Shown in pieces: positions 23,201 to 30,167 of a DNA stretch of 64,000 nucleotides (position 1 is its first letter; each line of letters opens with the position of its first letter). This DNA is from Zeugodacus cucurbitae (Eukaryota > Arthropoda > Insecta > Diptera > Tephritidae). A model generated the notes under the pieces. It had not been told where the DNA came from, made no database searches, and saw only the letters and a program-made list of their open reading frames with translations. The translations under genes and the position numbers were made by a program. The stretch is from positions 33,594,001 through 33,658,000 of the forward strand of contig NC_071669.1 in assembly GCF_028554725.1 (NCBI RefSeq), in the 5' to 3' direction.

Positions 23201-26200
23201 CCGAAGTTCTGACTACCGAACAAAAGTCTGTCGAAAACAAAGCCAAATATCAGATTTCCTACGTTAGTGACAGTATTACAGTACATTACGTACCTATGGT
23301 TGTAATTTGGTATGTACTACTTATTTGTGTGCATATAAGAATAATTAAAATAAACATATGTAACTGATTCCTACAACATGTTTTATTTACCTAAATAGGA
23401 AAATCACACTTTCGCACTTATAATATATAATTACATACATATGTAAATATTCGTTTTATACGTCATCCGGTTAGTACGACATAATATTTTATTTCGATTT
23501 CTTTCTCTCACTTAGTTTTTTAATTATTGGGATAATCATTGAATCCGTTTCGATCGAAACATTTTACGTTGAAATCATTGGAACCGTATCGAAAATAACA
23601 TTTTCGATCGAACTGAACCGACTTTATAAAATAAATTTCGCTGCTAATAGATGTCGCTAATTTCGAAATCATTGAATCTGGAAAATCGAAAGTTTTGATT
23701 GAAATCTATCCGTTGGTGAGTGAGTTGCGGAAATTTAGAAGAAATAAACCATTTGGAAGTTTTTCTGTAAACAATTACTGATGACGAACTAGATTAGGGG
23801 CCATCCATAAATTACGTCACACGAATTTAAGGACTTTTTAACCCCTCCCCCCCTCCTTGCCACAAGTTGCCACATTTTGAACTAGCACCCAGGAGCGCAG
23901 CAGAGCGGAAAACGATAATGCCCTAAATTTTGAAATGTGATGTCACAAAGCTTTTGAGTAGTTAAACGGTGTAGGCTCTCCAAACCCAGACAAAACTGGA
24001 TGGGAGAAAATGTGTAAAGGCATCACGTGTATATATTATATTATGGGTCATTAAAATATTTTATTGATATTTTTAAACTGATTTTATGTATGTAACCAAA
24101 AAAATGTCAGAAACGTATAACGCATATCTAAAACAGGGGGTATGTCCTTCAGCTTAATAACTTTAAGTTCACTCGAAGGTTTTAAACTTTTTAACGAAAT
24201 AAAAAGCACTGAAAATTTAATTTATCAAACTTGGCCAATTTGGAGACAAAGGTCGACAGTTTTACGTTTTCACTTTAGCGGAAACTACATAGTTCGCGAA
24301 TGCGAACGTTTGACAGTTGAGTGCATGTTTTCGCAACCAACGCTCCGAAATTCGAACTCGGATTCGAAAACGCACAGAAGTTGAAAATTTTAAACTTTCA
24401 TGCGAAAACACAACAACCTTCACATTCTTAAGAATAGCAACCAACATTATGTTACTATCTTGTGTGTTTTAATTATTTAAGCTCGTTTTCTTCGCTACAA
24501 TATAAGTATTTTGTGAAATATAATATCCATTAATTTTTTAATAATATATTTATCAAATATTTAAAATAATTTTTTAAGATAACGAGGGATAAAGTTTTAA
24601 TAAACAAGGTTGGCAGTTTAAATTTTCCTTCCGTTGCTTAATTCGAGGTATTCTATGTACACTGCTTATAAAAATCACTAAAATTTAAAATCGCCGTCCA
24701 TGTTATTTAGTTCGTTTTCAAACTCGGAAATAAAAAGTGTATATGTGTATCACCTTGTGCACAGCTATCAACGCATTCAAAAGCGCATTTATGGAGGTGC
24801 TCGTAATATACGCAGTCAAGCGCATTTTTTCGCATTCGCGAGCTATGTTGTTTCAGCTTTCGTGGCAAAGCAGTTTATCGAAGGAATCAATGATTGCATA
24901 AAAGTTTGCGATCGAAAATTCTTATCGTATCGAAATCGAATTCCCTGCGGAATCAATGATTAGGCAGATTACACTCTGTGAATCATGTTGCGAGAGTATA
25001 ATAAGCGACATGAATGTTGGTAATCAATTTTATAAGTTATTTTATAAATTATGTAAAGTTTATTATATATATTAAATTATATTATAATTTTTTTGACTGT
25101 TTCCAATTAATTTTTAGGTCCGATTTATAACAAAAATCTGGCATCCAAATATCTCTTCGGTTACTGGAGCAATTTGCTTGGATATTTTGAAAGACAATTG
25201 GTTAGTATGGAAAAGTTTATAGAAAAAGTGCATTAGAAATACAATATAACGCTCGAATGAAATACATTATAATAATATAGCAACATAACATCTAATATAA
25301 CATAAAACATTAAAAAATAATGCATTTGAGACAAATTAATCTAAAATTCTCATTAATAAACACAGTACACGATTCATTTTAATATATGAATATGAGACAT
25401 TTTAATATACTAATTTATTTTAACTACAGTTATCACTGACATCTTAAAAACCTTTATAGTTTATTATTTTTGAAAGCCATGCTCTAAAATGCACATATCG
25501 CTCATTTACGCGAATAGTGTCATAACTCAAAAAACACAATTTTTCAGTTGATTATGCAGAAATGTGCGCAATTTCATCGTCCATATTGTATACAAATTTC
25601 ATTCTGATGCGTAGAAAAATAAACCGTGAAATAAGAATGTGACCTTATTGAACATATTGTCATAGGGTGAAGTTGGTTTTTTTTTCAGAAAGATCGACAT
25701 ATTTTGTGTTGCAAAGATATTTGTGAAAAGGTAATATAATTGTCCATGTTGTTTTTTTTCGCAATAACGACACATCCAAATCATGACACCGAAATTGATT
25801 TATATTTTTTCACAAATAACGACATAATTCAAAAAGGGTAAATTGTATGCCAAAGAAAAAGCTTTAGTACATTCTTTTTCGTCTGCTTATGCTCAGCCTA
25901 TAATTTACACCCATATTATGTATATAGCCTTAGTCCAGTCACCTTCAGGCTATCGTAGCCCGAAAAATACATTCGAGAGGCTACTGGCTTTCTTGCATAT
26001 TATCTATTACTATCAATCCTCATTATAGTATCCAAATAAGTGTAATATCATATTTTTTGTTCGCCACCATACGATATAGAGGGACTCTTTTAAAATTCTG
26101 CCTCGATAGTAAAATTTTAAATTTTGTATTATGTCCTGGTCAAAAAGTTCGATTTACGGAAGGAAATTTGTATGAAATTTGATTTCTAAACGCTATTGTC

Positions 26201-29200
26201 ATTATCCTAATTCATTATATGTCAAAACACGCTACTGATCAAGACCAGTTTCTTCATTATAGATTGTAGTTTTGAGTAAAGCAGTATATAAATTGAGATG
26301 GCGAAGAAATTGTAAATACAAATAAAAAAATAAATTTACATTAATATATAATTGAATGAGTTGCTTTTTAAATATTATTTCAAATAAATGCAAAACCATC
26401 CGGAGGTACAATGGAAAGGCTTTAATGCCGAAACAAATAGATTCAGGTCACCACATAGTACTGGAAAAGAATGGCAGAAGCTAATATTTTAATAATCCTT
26501 TATTTTTAACAATTTGTAAGATTTACTGCTGTAGATGTAGATATTATTATACAGATGTTGCAGGTGTTGAAATGTGCACATGTGTTCCATTCATACATCG
26601 GATTACACCAGGAAATTCTGTTTGATTGCTCTTATTCACTTACATATGTTAAATTTTATATGTTTTGGGCATATTTTCTGTTGCATTAATGTGGTAACTG
26701 GTCACTGACATTGTATTTAAGTTGTGAAATTCCGAAGTCATTCCCTTGGCCTTTCTGATAGCTATTCGGCCCTATTCCCGTTGTCGTTGTCGTTTTAATA
26801 GTCGTCGTCGTTCTTATCGTCGTTTCGTTCCTAAATTGGTATTCTTGAAGTATATCGTAACGCCTAAGAACAGTTATCGAAATTTGTCTACATATTTTAT
26901 ATAGTATACTTTAAGGAGCTCTTTTCCCATATAAAAATTTCTTTCTTATGTAACGAGACACATTTTTAAAGCAGTCCTTAATGGATTTTACGCTATTCTC
27001 TATAGACTCTAAACAACGTTATCACTGTAATTATTGTGCTTACGTGCAACAATGTTAGTCTTCCAACTTTGTTTGATTTTTTAAAAGAAGTAGTGGTGAC
27101 ATCTACGTCTCCAAACTTTCTTCTAAAATATGTTATACTTCCATCGTCTTATGCTCCTTGCTTCTGGCTAATCCGACTACTCTACCGAACACAGCCAAAG
27201 GAGACATGGGTATCTGTTTATTAACTCCTCGTCTTGTTGGAGTTCTATTTTTTTCTTCGTTTTGAATTTTAAGACCTTTCATATCTTAAATATACTCTTA
27301 GATATAAAAATGCAATTTTATTAATGCCAACAATTTCCGACGCGAGATGGCGGTGGAATGGATTTAGTTTTTTTTTTTAGAAAAAAAATATCCCTCCCAA
27401 AAAATCGAAATTTAAAGGATTTATCCCTTTTCTAAAGTCCTTGGCATATGCAGGATATTTTTCCATTTCAGAAATTAAATTTTCAAACTGTTTCCGATTT
27501 GGAATTTTCATCTTCACTTTAAATATTCCTTCAAACAACCGCGTCGTTTCTATGTCGCTCACAATTATAGCAACGACAAAAAACGACTGTTTCTATGTCG
27601 TCTCTATAGTCGTTTCAAATTGGGGAATCTCAATTTATTTTCGATAAATGTCGTTAACGCCAACAGGAATGCCAAATAGGCGTTCTTAAGTCGTTTTAAA
27701 ACGATAACGACAACGGGAATAGGGACGATTATTCTTTCAGCAAATAATCATAGCGCTGCGCAAATCTTCATAATTGGAGGGACATCAGTTGATCGGTTGA
27801 TGGATTTAAATTGCGTCCAACAAGTATGCAAATAAATGCTTTGTTTTATATACCGAAATATCTTTCAAATCTATTTGAAAATTTACAAAATATATTAAAA
27901 ATAACAAATAACAACATTTTAATTCGTAGCGTACTTCACAAGTGGAAGATCCAAAGGATTGGAACGATCTCTAATTAGCTGTCGAATTAATGCGACATTC
28001 AAACATTCCTAAAATAGCAGTGGAATGACCAAAAATTTATTTAATGAAAAAGAAATTATGTAATTGATTTTTATTATAGTTCGTTGTTATTTTATATTAT
28101 TTACCTATAATCAAGCTTACAAGAAAATTGGTTTCCTTAGAAAATAGCATAAATCACTTGTTTAAATAAAAAGAAAGTGTGGAAATTAAAATTTCAGCTA
28201 TGATTAATAATAGTTTTTTCTGGTCTTCATACATACATACTGTTGATGTCCTCGGAAAAAAAAACAATTTTCAGGATTTGGTTTCCATTTTTGGGTTTTA
28301 ATGCGTCTTTGAAAGAAAAAAACATCCGAACAAATCTTCGATAAACTTGTAAGCTTTTCCTTCCGCCAAGACTCTTTTTATAAATATTTCATTCTTATTT
28401 AGAAAACTTTTCGCCACACCCCATTTTCGTAAAACAAATATGTTCTCTAATCTAAAAAGCGATGTATTCACATACCCCATTTTCGTAAAAAAAAGTAAGT
28501 TTTCTAATCTAAAGAGTGATGTATTCACTAAAGAACTATTGTATCAATTGACTTCAATTTAGATTTTCGCATTTCAATCAAATTATTTAAAGCAATATGC
28601 CCATTTCGTTTGCATTGCTACTTTTAAATACAGCAAAAAAAAAACAAAAAATATAACGGTACTCCATGAACATCAAATATCATTGTAAAAAAAAATTAAT
28701 GGCTCACTTTTGCTTATTTAATTTCGAACACAGTTGTACATACATAGTTGTACATATACTTTCATGCAGTCGGAAACAACAATAACATCGGCTATGCCAG
28801 AGTTCTCTAATTCTATTTAAGTAATATATAAAAGTGTTTTATCCTTTGATCGCAACTTTAAGACGTCTAAATTTCTCTGTGCGCTGCTCTAACTCTCGTT
28901 TTGGGTATATTATAATTTCTGGTGTGTCGTTTTATGTATTTTTTAAATAAAACAATTATTTTGGTCCAAAAATTTTTAAATAACGAGAATAAGGGCATAA
29001 AAGGGTTAAGGGTTTAATACTCTCTGAAAAACTTACATTTTATAATATTTTTTACTTCGTTTCATGTTTTGTTTGCTGTGAAATATTTGTTTTTTTTTTT
29101 TAATATCTTAAATATCTTAAATGCCTTAAATATTTTAATATGATTAAAATTAAAGTTGTGATGTGATGTAATTACTAGTAAATAATAATATCATACAAAC

Positions 29201-29662
29201 AAACTAATCCAAAAGTGCGATTGTGTTTAATCTGCTTCTTTCATAGGCAAATACTTATATTTAATGATATTTATGTGGTGATATGTGTGATGATTGTTAA
29301 TTTTTATAGGGCCGCTGCAATGACTTTGCGGACTGTTTTACTCTCCCTTCAAGCTTTGTTGGCTGCTGCAGAGCCTGATGATCCACAAGACGCAGTAGTA
29401 GCATACCAGTATAAAGATAAATATCAATTGTTTCTTATGACGGCTAAGCATTGGACAAATATATATGCTGGAGGTAAATAAAAAATATTTATGAGATTAC
29501 TATATACAATGTCTATAATTTAAAGGTCCACACAAATTTACTGAGTGTGATACGAAAATTCAACGCCTAAAAGATATGGGAATTGATGAGCATGATGCGC
29601 GGGCTGTTTTGTCAAAAGAAAACTGGGATTTGGAAAAGGCGACAGAGAGCTTGTTTAGCTAG
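8175..29662 (+). CDS. Ubc4: Ubiquitin-conjugating enzyme E2 (UBE2K type) with UBA domain; five exons
   Basis: Exons 8175-8237, 10665-10817, 25118-25200, 29310-29473 and 29526-29662 join in frame to 600 nt (199 residues plus stop), close to the 200 residues known for the family. All introns are GT..AG. The start MANMAVSRIKREFKEV is the UBE2K N-terminus. The E2 fold shows GEIAGPPDTPYEGG, YPFNPPK and the HPN motif. The active-site Cys is in GAICLDIL in exon 3 and MTLRTVLLSLQALL follows. The last exon encodes a C-terminal UBA domain (KIQRLKDMGIDEHDARAVL). By family knowledge the enzyme takes ubiquitin from E1 and builds mainly K48-linked chains in cytosol and nucleus. Introns are about 2.4, 14.3, 4.1 and 0.05 kb, and the large ones are packed with transposons. 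The gene looks intact. Confidence 0.95.
8756..9118 (-). mobile_element. RTE-like LINE, 3'-end fragment
   Basis: The complement matches the C-terminal coding and 3' region of the RTE-like element at 51882-54890. Shared landmarks include 'cttcctcggcttccaccagcgggtac', 'cctagccaccatagccgctgtc', 'cggtattcgcc' and 'aactcctagtaccgtctcat'. It is diverged and 5'-truncated, with no open frame left. Confidence 0.75.
10075..10405 (+). repeat. Dispersed repeat 'R', copy 2
   Basis: Second copy of the repeat at 3410-3735, in the same orientation, within Ubc4 intron 1. Shares 'ttcgagccaatatatgccgaaa', the T-tract, 'atctatcaaaaatac' and 'gatgaaccaataattagtt'. Non-coding as far as I can see. Confidence 0.55.
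10665..10817 (+). CDS. Ubc4: Ubc4 exon 2
   Basis: 51 codons in phase 0 encoding the first beta strands of the E2 fold (TELRGEIAGPPDTPYEGG ... YPFNPPK). Acceptor 'ttttcag', donor GTAATT. The reading continues directly into the VRFITKIWHPN of exon 3. Confidence 0.95.
11488..13140 (-). mobile_element. Tc1/mariner-superfamily element with long terminal inverted repeats
   Basis: The 1653-bp element starts CAGAGGTAG and ends CTACCTCTG, with TA directly outside both ends (11486-11487 and 13141-13142), as expected of Tc1/mariner insertion. The inverted repeats extend about 200 bp with small indels ('tttacacatcgaacgttttttttac', 'ttgttgttgtcgcagggcaac', 'ttgatctattcct', 'ctcgcagtagtcaaaagtatttacacac'), far longer than simple mariner ends and more like Tc3-type elements. 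The interior holds one decayed transposase on the minus strand. Confidence 0.9.
11950..12820 (-). pseudogene. Tc1-like transposase, degenerate
   Basis: On the minus strand the N-terminal part retains a helix-turn-helix ending NAIKKKETNKYKNDLIRTG (about 12760-12620). The catalytic region reads ILQQDNAPFHKGSLPTKLL near 12100-12050, then SPDLKFIENIWVSLNIRG near 12025-11970, corresponding to the second Asp and final acidic position of a Tc1-type DDE domain. Stops and frameshifts interrupt it, so it cannot make an active enzyme. An unrelated 77-codon plus-strand ORF at 12306-12539 is a shadow. Confidence 0.8.
13226..13237. repeat. Target-site duplication of the I-type LINE, left copy
   Basis: TTAACTGAAGTT, identical to 21426-21437 on the other side of the element. 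Defines the insertion boundaries. Confidence 0.9.
13357..14005 (-). pseudogene. RNase H domain, C-terminal half, of the I-type LINE ORF2
   Basis: From about 14005 downward the minus strand reads GKYIICTDSLSCFQALKNSN (third catalytic Asp in CTDS), then WVPSHSGIIGNMLADSIAKE, which has the His of SHSG and the fourth catalytic Asp. A Cys/His tail follows with SQCPFCESTVSVLHLLVFCP, typical of the I-clade C-terminus. It stops at 13357. The first two acidic residues (FTDGSK and AEATAI) lie upstream, beyond the nested LINE, so this half is separated from the rest of ORF2. The only ATG-initiated part is 13357-13896, but that start is not biological. Confidence 0.85.
14005..15385 (-). mobile_element. 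Nested 5'-truncated LINE (CR1/Jockey-type RT) inside the RNase H domain
   Basis: The inserted element begins inside its RT domain (GKSTVTNLLEFVNHV, about 15385). It continues TDFSKAFDRVNHSILL, SGVPQGSHLGPILF and LLYADDVKLF (the catalytic YADD), then VRPILEYGSVVWNP and a long C-terminal part ending at 14200. A non-coding 3' region runs to about 14005. Motifs and the C-terminal 'EYGSVVWNP...LESVQKQF' region resemble CR1/Jockey-group elements rather than the host I-type element; the exact clade is uncertain. Confidence 0.8.
14200..15891 (-). pseudogene. Chimeric ORF, duplicate copy A: I-type ORF2 tail + RNase H N-half + nested LINE RT to its end
   Basis: 563 codons. Residues 1-130 or so are the connection region of the I-type ORF2 and the start of RNase H (LLFTDGSKGTHTSF, with the first catalytic Asp, then TAEATAILKAVQYS with the Glu). 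At about residue 168 the sequence switches to the nested LINE RT and runs to that element's natural stop. The first ATG is an internal Met of the parent ORF2, not a true start. The first part is near-identical to residues inside the 1222-codon ORF at 16212-19880. Confidence 0.8.
14864..17758 (-). repeat. Direct tandem duplication, two units of about 1,448 bp
   Basis: Bases 14864-16308 and 16312-17756 are almost identical, at a constant offset of 1,448 bp. Differences seen include 'ggtgaacatc' against 'gatgaacatc' (15071 and 16519) and 'acaacgatg' against 'acaatgatg' (16244 and 17692). Each unit spans the junction between the I-type ORF2 and the nested LINE. Three bases (ggc) sit at the unit junction. 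It is either a recent tandem duplication or an assembly artefact. Confidence 0.9.
16212..19880 (-). CDS. I-type LINE ORF2 fused to a second LINE reverse transcriptase
   Basis: 1222 codons. Residues 1-230 are an AP-type endonuclease (LQWNINGY, LNETHL, AGDFNAWSPLWGS, GSDHFPI). Residues 460-760 are a reverse transcriptase (PILKPGKP, SYRPISLLPCLGKLMEK, LDFLKAFDRI, NGTPQGSPLS and the catalytic QIYADDLILF). RNase H then begins (LLFTDGSKG, AEATAILKAV). Near residue 1050 the frame passes without a stop into the nested LINE RT (TDFSKAFDRVNH, SGVPQGSH, LLYADDVKLF). About 30 unrelated residues close the ORF where the duplication junction shifts the frame. ATG at 19880 lies 33 bases after the ORF1 stop, as expected for ORF2. 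Endonuclease and first RT look intact, but RNase H is broken, so autonomous activity is doubtful. Confidence 0.9.
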   Translation of the reverse strand: MLSILQWNINGYLNNYIELELLIKIFNPSAILLNETHLANNIVAHTPKAYIGYFYNLPNNTTSKQGIAILINRKVPHNTLPPTPSNISSLSIEILSPNKLIIICAYSPPNESFTLSDICYLVPSCTTPFLLAGDFNAWSPLWGSPSANPKGRIIEDFILGSNCIVLNDGSPTHFSTHSSFTHIDLSLCSSSLLTKTEWLRIDDLHGSDHFPILSKISSPHHASRFKTRVHFKTDLADWDKFEHFCESLSCLFPISSNVHQESSRIQKIIRSAANYSIPQSSSKSLKPAPRWWNSELCAFRQQKQFAWHQFKRTRSNANLMQYKKSNAIFRRKAKAAKVLCFQKFTSEINSSSNQKKIWADIRRLSGLTSFSPISLLTSPRGNLLYPQDIALEFALHFSNVSSDSSFSPEFSSSKLSILSSPYLPPSNLSSSARFLDSDISIFELLSALTVVKGKTPGIDKISYPIIKHLPPFLLSRLINLYNNILRTGNYPLLWKTSAVIPILKPGKPPCEVNSYRPISLLPCLGKLMEKIIAIRLSWYAQSNNLIHHNQFAFKKGQGTLDALLHLDQFVSDALSHKNHVSILSLDFLKAFDRIGIHVVLRQLRKWKVGSHIYNFVKSFLTKRKISVLVSNVRSSILPLDNGTPQGSPLSVILFIIAFDEISTILSDFPNISHQIYADDLILFSNASDLSVVTSSFSRILSLLIHWSGSSGTSISSSKSKLLHICKKHHCNTPTLTVNNINLICTHSFKFLGLILDSKYSFKQHCQYVRKRLFVNLNIIKYLSCKRSLIGPALLVKVTKALILSIINYGLEIYGHHSKNHIKLLAAPYHSAARRSIRAFPTSPIKNILPESGLPFLKDIIVDSLYKLYPKLVINPSFILKKDFHSALTRIRSPKIQSSLYKCAIFVKENELPHKIALPWNIKHPPWRVNESFVSDLVQLRKNNTSSNVYKAHFLKVTAPLKSAGWKLLFTDGSKGTHTSFAAVSEDDNPISYGLLFSFCSIFTAEATAILKAVQYSKLGKSTVTNLLEFVNHVSMGFRDNKNTDVIYTDFSKAFDRVNHSILLQKLNLLGFQPRLLEWVSSYLTNRKQQVLFNNTLSDSISVTSGVPQGSHLGPILFLMFINDIPSVIKFSEILLYADDVKLFKSYTSHNERTELQSDLNNLVTWCHKNDMPLNLKKCKTMCFSRRTVDLPLRARQFLPLNLSYYIFARNIVVIHPHLPLII
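19914..21236 (-). CDS. I-type LINE ORF1 (gag-like nucleic-acid-binding protein)
   Basis: 440 codons, uninterrupted. The central part (about residues 215-275) has zinc-knuckle motifs: CKTCQLLGHTAKHC (CCHC), CVICNLPPNHPSPSDC and CANCAGEHPSSSNAC, as in Gag-like ORF1 proteins of the I and Jockey groups. The C-terminal third is low-complexity, rich in Ser, Pro and Asn. The N-terminal part resembles the RNA-recognition-like region that precedes the knuckles in such proteins (inference). By family knowledge the protein coats element RNA to form the retrotransposition particle. It lies directly upstream of ORF2 with a short gap. Confidence 0.88.
   Translation of the reverse strand: MLHSYSFAYIKSNSFHNAPGANNLGDNRFALLSTAQKTKRKKPEQTTLDQFPELPITKKDDPKYLVIKSRDASKPITSISCFAIYKGIQSISKDINNISSLRDGNLLLLVKNQKIADKFLSTTNLPGAGAVEVALHSTLNSVKGTIYAPFICQLSDDEIIERLKEQGVSAVHKFNKLVKGVRVPTGAVLLTFNKYTLPNRIDVAWRTLDVRPYYPNPMRCKTCQLLGHTAKHCQKTPSCVICNLPPNHPSPSDCTRVYCANCAGEHPSSSNACPKFIQSKEILKIKTIHKCTMRDAISMYKNQLPSTPSPFSFANVAKIQTNTDINTNSKNPNNKDNTSISKNSNLNNNATTTKANNVSSSTINPLHHIELPETPKNSPLQYPSPLNSSPSPSFSPLSHIPSPASHTLSPLASFAISPLAHNTNPTSSSLSSPSPSLMEQ
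21237..21437 (-). other. 5' region of the I-type LINE and right target-site duplication
   Basis: About 190 bases between the ORF1 start and the duplication TTAACTGAAGTT at 21426-21437. Contains a T-run in element orientation (plus-strand A-run at 21279-21294). I-clade elements carry an internal promoter here; none can be pointed to from sequence alone. Confidence 0.6.
21725..22234. mobile_element. 510-bp MITE with terminal inverted repeats
   Basis: The left end 'gtgctgaacacaaagacgacgac' is mirrored by the right end, whose reverse complement is 'gtgctgaacacatagaagacgac'. Both subterminal regions are rich in 'gtcgc' and 'acgac' motifs ('gacagatg' occurs near both ends). The centre is AT-rich with no ORF. 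Target duplication is not clear (TTAA on the left, ATTA on the right). Superfamily unassigned. Confidence 0.75.
22613..22915 (+). pseudogene. pogo/Tigger-like transposase, N-terminal fragment
   Basis: An open frame starts further left at 22466, but the Met at 22613 fits the family: MSSVKRKCFTIEERSAILHR then a CENP-B/psq-type helix-turn-helix (LAKEFGVSHSTISTI). A second CENP-B-type region follows (LDKALLQWFKLQRDRGI), ending at 22915 where the family normally continues into the DDE catalytic core. About 100 codons remain of the 450-500 usual for the family. Confidence 0.8.
22945..23267 (+). pseudogene. pogo/Tigger-like transposase, C-terminal tail
   Basis: An acidic stretch (DDAVATCEEPSDENIVDNII, then DSGADDDEPEFCPTLSVSEA) followed by a tail ending KQSQISDFLR. 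Tigger-type transposases end with such an acidic segment and 'ISDFF'-like tail. It is separated from the N-terminal fragment by a stop and the deletion of the catalytic core. Confidence 0.65.
23524..24965. mobile_element. Nested inverted-repeat (foldback) element
   Basis: The outer arms, 'gggataatcattgaatccg...tttcgatcgaaac' at 23528-23565 and, inverted, 'cgatcgaaaattcttatcg...ggaatcaatgatta' at 24910-24962, share motifs and are rich in 'cgatcgaa' and 'aatcattga'. Inner arms 24277-24309 ('gcggaaactacatagttcgcgaatgcgaa') and 24823-24862 (reverse complement 'gctgaaacaacatagctcgcgaatgcgaa') are a second, closer pair. No transposase is present. Probably one element inserted in another. Confidence 0.5.
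25118..25200 (+). CDS. Ubc4: Ubc4 exon 3 (active-site cysteine)
   Basis: 83 nt, 27 codons plus two bases of a Trp codon completed by exon 4. Contains HPN and the catalytic Cys (GAICLDILKDN). Acceptor 'tttttag', donor GTTAGT. Confidence 0.95.
26770..27724 (-). mobile_element. 955-bp inverted-repeat DNA element (Harbinger-like?)
   Basis: The left end CCCTATTCCCGTTGTCGTTG is mirrored at the right end (reverse complement CCCTATTCCCGTTGTCGTTA); the match runs to about 29 bp with one mismatch. Subterminal 'gtcgtcgtcg' and 'cgttaacgcc' motifs surround a short minus-strand ORF. No obvious target duplication, so the superfamily is inferred only from the Myb/SANT-like ORF. A similar end ('aacgggaatagggg') occurs at 43094-43107. 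Confidence 0.75.
27377..27562 (-). pseudogene. Small Myb/SANT-like DNA-binding ORF in the inverted-repeat element
   Basis: 61 codons. The segment NRKQFENLISEMEKYPAYAK followed by DFRKG resembles the first helix region of Myb/SANT-like (zeste/MADF-like) DNA-binding proteins carried by PIF/Harbinger elements. The frame then runs into low-complexity sequence (poly-Phe), so only part of the domain remains. No nuclease ORF is present. Confidence 0.45.
28425..28525. repeat. Local duplication of about 60 bp
   Basis: 'ccccattttcgtaaaa...ttctctaatctaaaaagcgatgtattcac' is followed directly by 'ccccattttcgtaaaa...ttctaatctaaagagtgatgtattcac'. A 76-codon minus-strand ORF with repeated 'NTSLFRLEN' is a by-product of the duplication. 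Confidence 0.7.
29310..29473 (+). CDS. Ubc4: Ubc4 exon 4
   Basis: Encodes the C-terminal helices of the E2 fold (AAAMTLRTVLLSLQALLAAA, then EPDDPQDAVVA). Acceptor 'tttttatag' and donor GTAAAT after GGA-G; the split Gly codon is completed in exon 5. Confidence 0.95.
29526..29662 (+). CDS. Ubc4: Ubc4 exon 5 (UBA domain, stop)
   Basis: 45 codons plus TAG. Encodes a UBA three-helix domain: KIQRLKDMGIDEHDARAVL then NWDLEKATESLFS. Preceded by a 52-bp intron. No canonical AATAAA follows closely; AATAAG occurs near 29700. Confidence 0.94.
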
Positions 29663-30167
29663 CTTCTTGTTTATTTATAAAAATACAAATTTTATGGAAA
29701 TAAGAATTTATAAAAAATATTGTTTAGCAGGGTTTGAATTATTTTTATTTTATTTAAAAATAATTATTCGTATTATAGAAAACGTTTGCTTAAAACCTAT
29801 TACTTAAATCTGAATTTATTGTGTTAAACACAATTTGAAATTATTATTAATCATTTAGAGCCAGTCTTTAGCCTTTGTCTTTGTTACGGAAAAGAACGTA
29901 TTTCATAAGAAATTTAAACCGTAAAATATCTAGATCACGCTTTTAAAATTGAATACTATTTTTTTCTACTATTGAGGTGTATCAAAAAATTATGTATTAA
30001 AACACCCTACAAATTTTTAATTTTTTTTAAAGAATTTTAAATTTACGAAAACAAGAAGTAGCAACTTATCATGTAAACGATATTATGCTAAATTCATAGT
30101 TTTTTACATTCGGAAAACTTCATAGTTATTGAACCAGGTCGAGTATGAAATCTTGTGGCACTTGTGT
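29663..30167. other. 3' flank of Ubc4
   Basis: AT-rich presumed 3' UTR and spacer. The plus-strand ORF to 29807 is a reading-frame shadow of exon 5 and UTR. Nothing else recognised before the LINE tail at 30168. Confidence 0.6.

Larger units (their letters stand above)
22340..23495 (+). mobile_element. pogo/Tigger-like DNA transposon, internally deleted
   Basis: Begins CAGTAGAATTCATTTATAACG with TA just outside (22338-22339), the usual pogo/Tigger end. 'ttataacgactaaccg' is partly mirrored near 23465 ('cggttagtacgacataa'), so the right end is decayed. Inside are the N-terminal DNA-binding part and the C-terminal tail of the transposase, while the DDE core is missing. Confidence 0.75.
10818..25117 (+). 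other. Ubc4 intron 2 (14.3 kb, transposon-filled)
   Basis: Contains, from left, a Tc1-like element, an I-type LINE with nested insertion and duplication, a 510-bp MITE, a pogo/Tigger-like relic and a nested foldback. Bases 10818-11487 are AT-rich with nothing recognised. The donor GTAATT is a weak consensus, while the acceptor 'tttttag' is ordinary. Most intron length is explained by insertions, so the ancestral intron was probably a few kb. Confidence 0.85.
25201..29309 (+). other. Ubc4 intron 3
   Basis: 4.1-kb AT-rich intron. The inverted-repeat element at 26770-27724 and a local duplication at 28425-28525 are listed separately. Bases 25201-26769 and 27725-29309 otherwise contain only short ORFs without recognisable similarity. 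Confidence 0.75.

Noticed and set aside
28298..28528. 76-codon ORF with two 'NTSLFRLEN' repeats as a small repetitive protein
   Set aside because: Explained by a local DNA duplication of about 60 bp. No start context or similarity.
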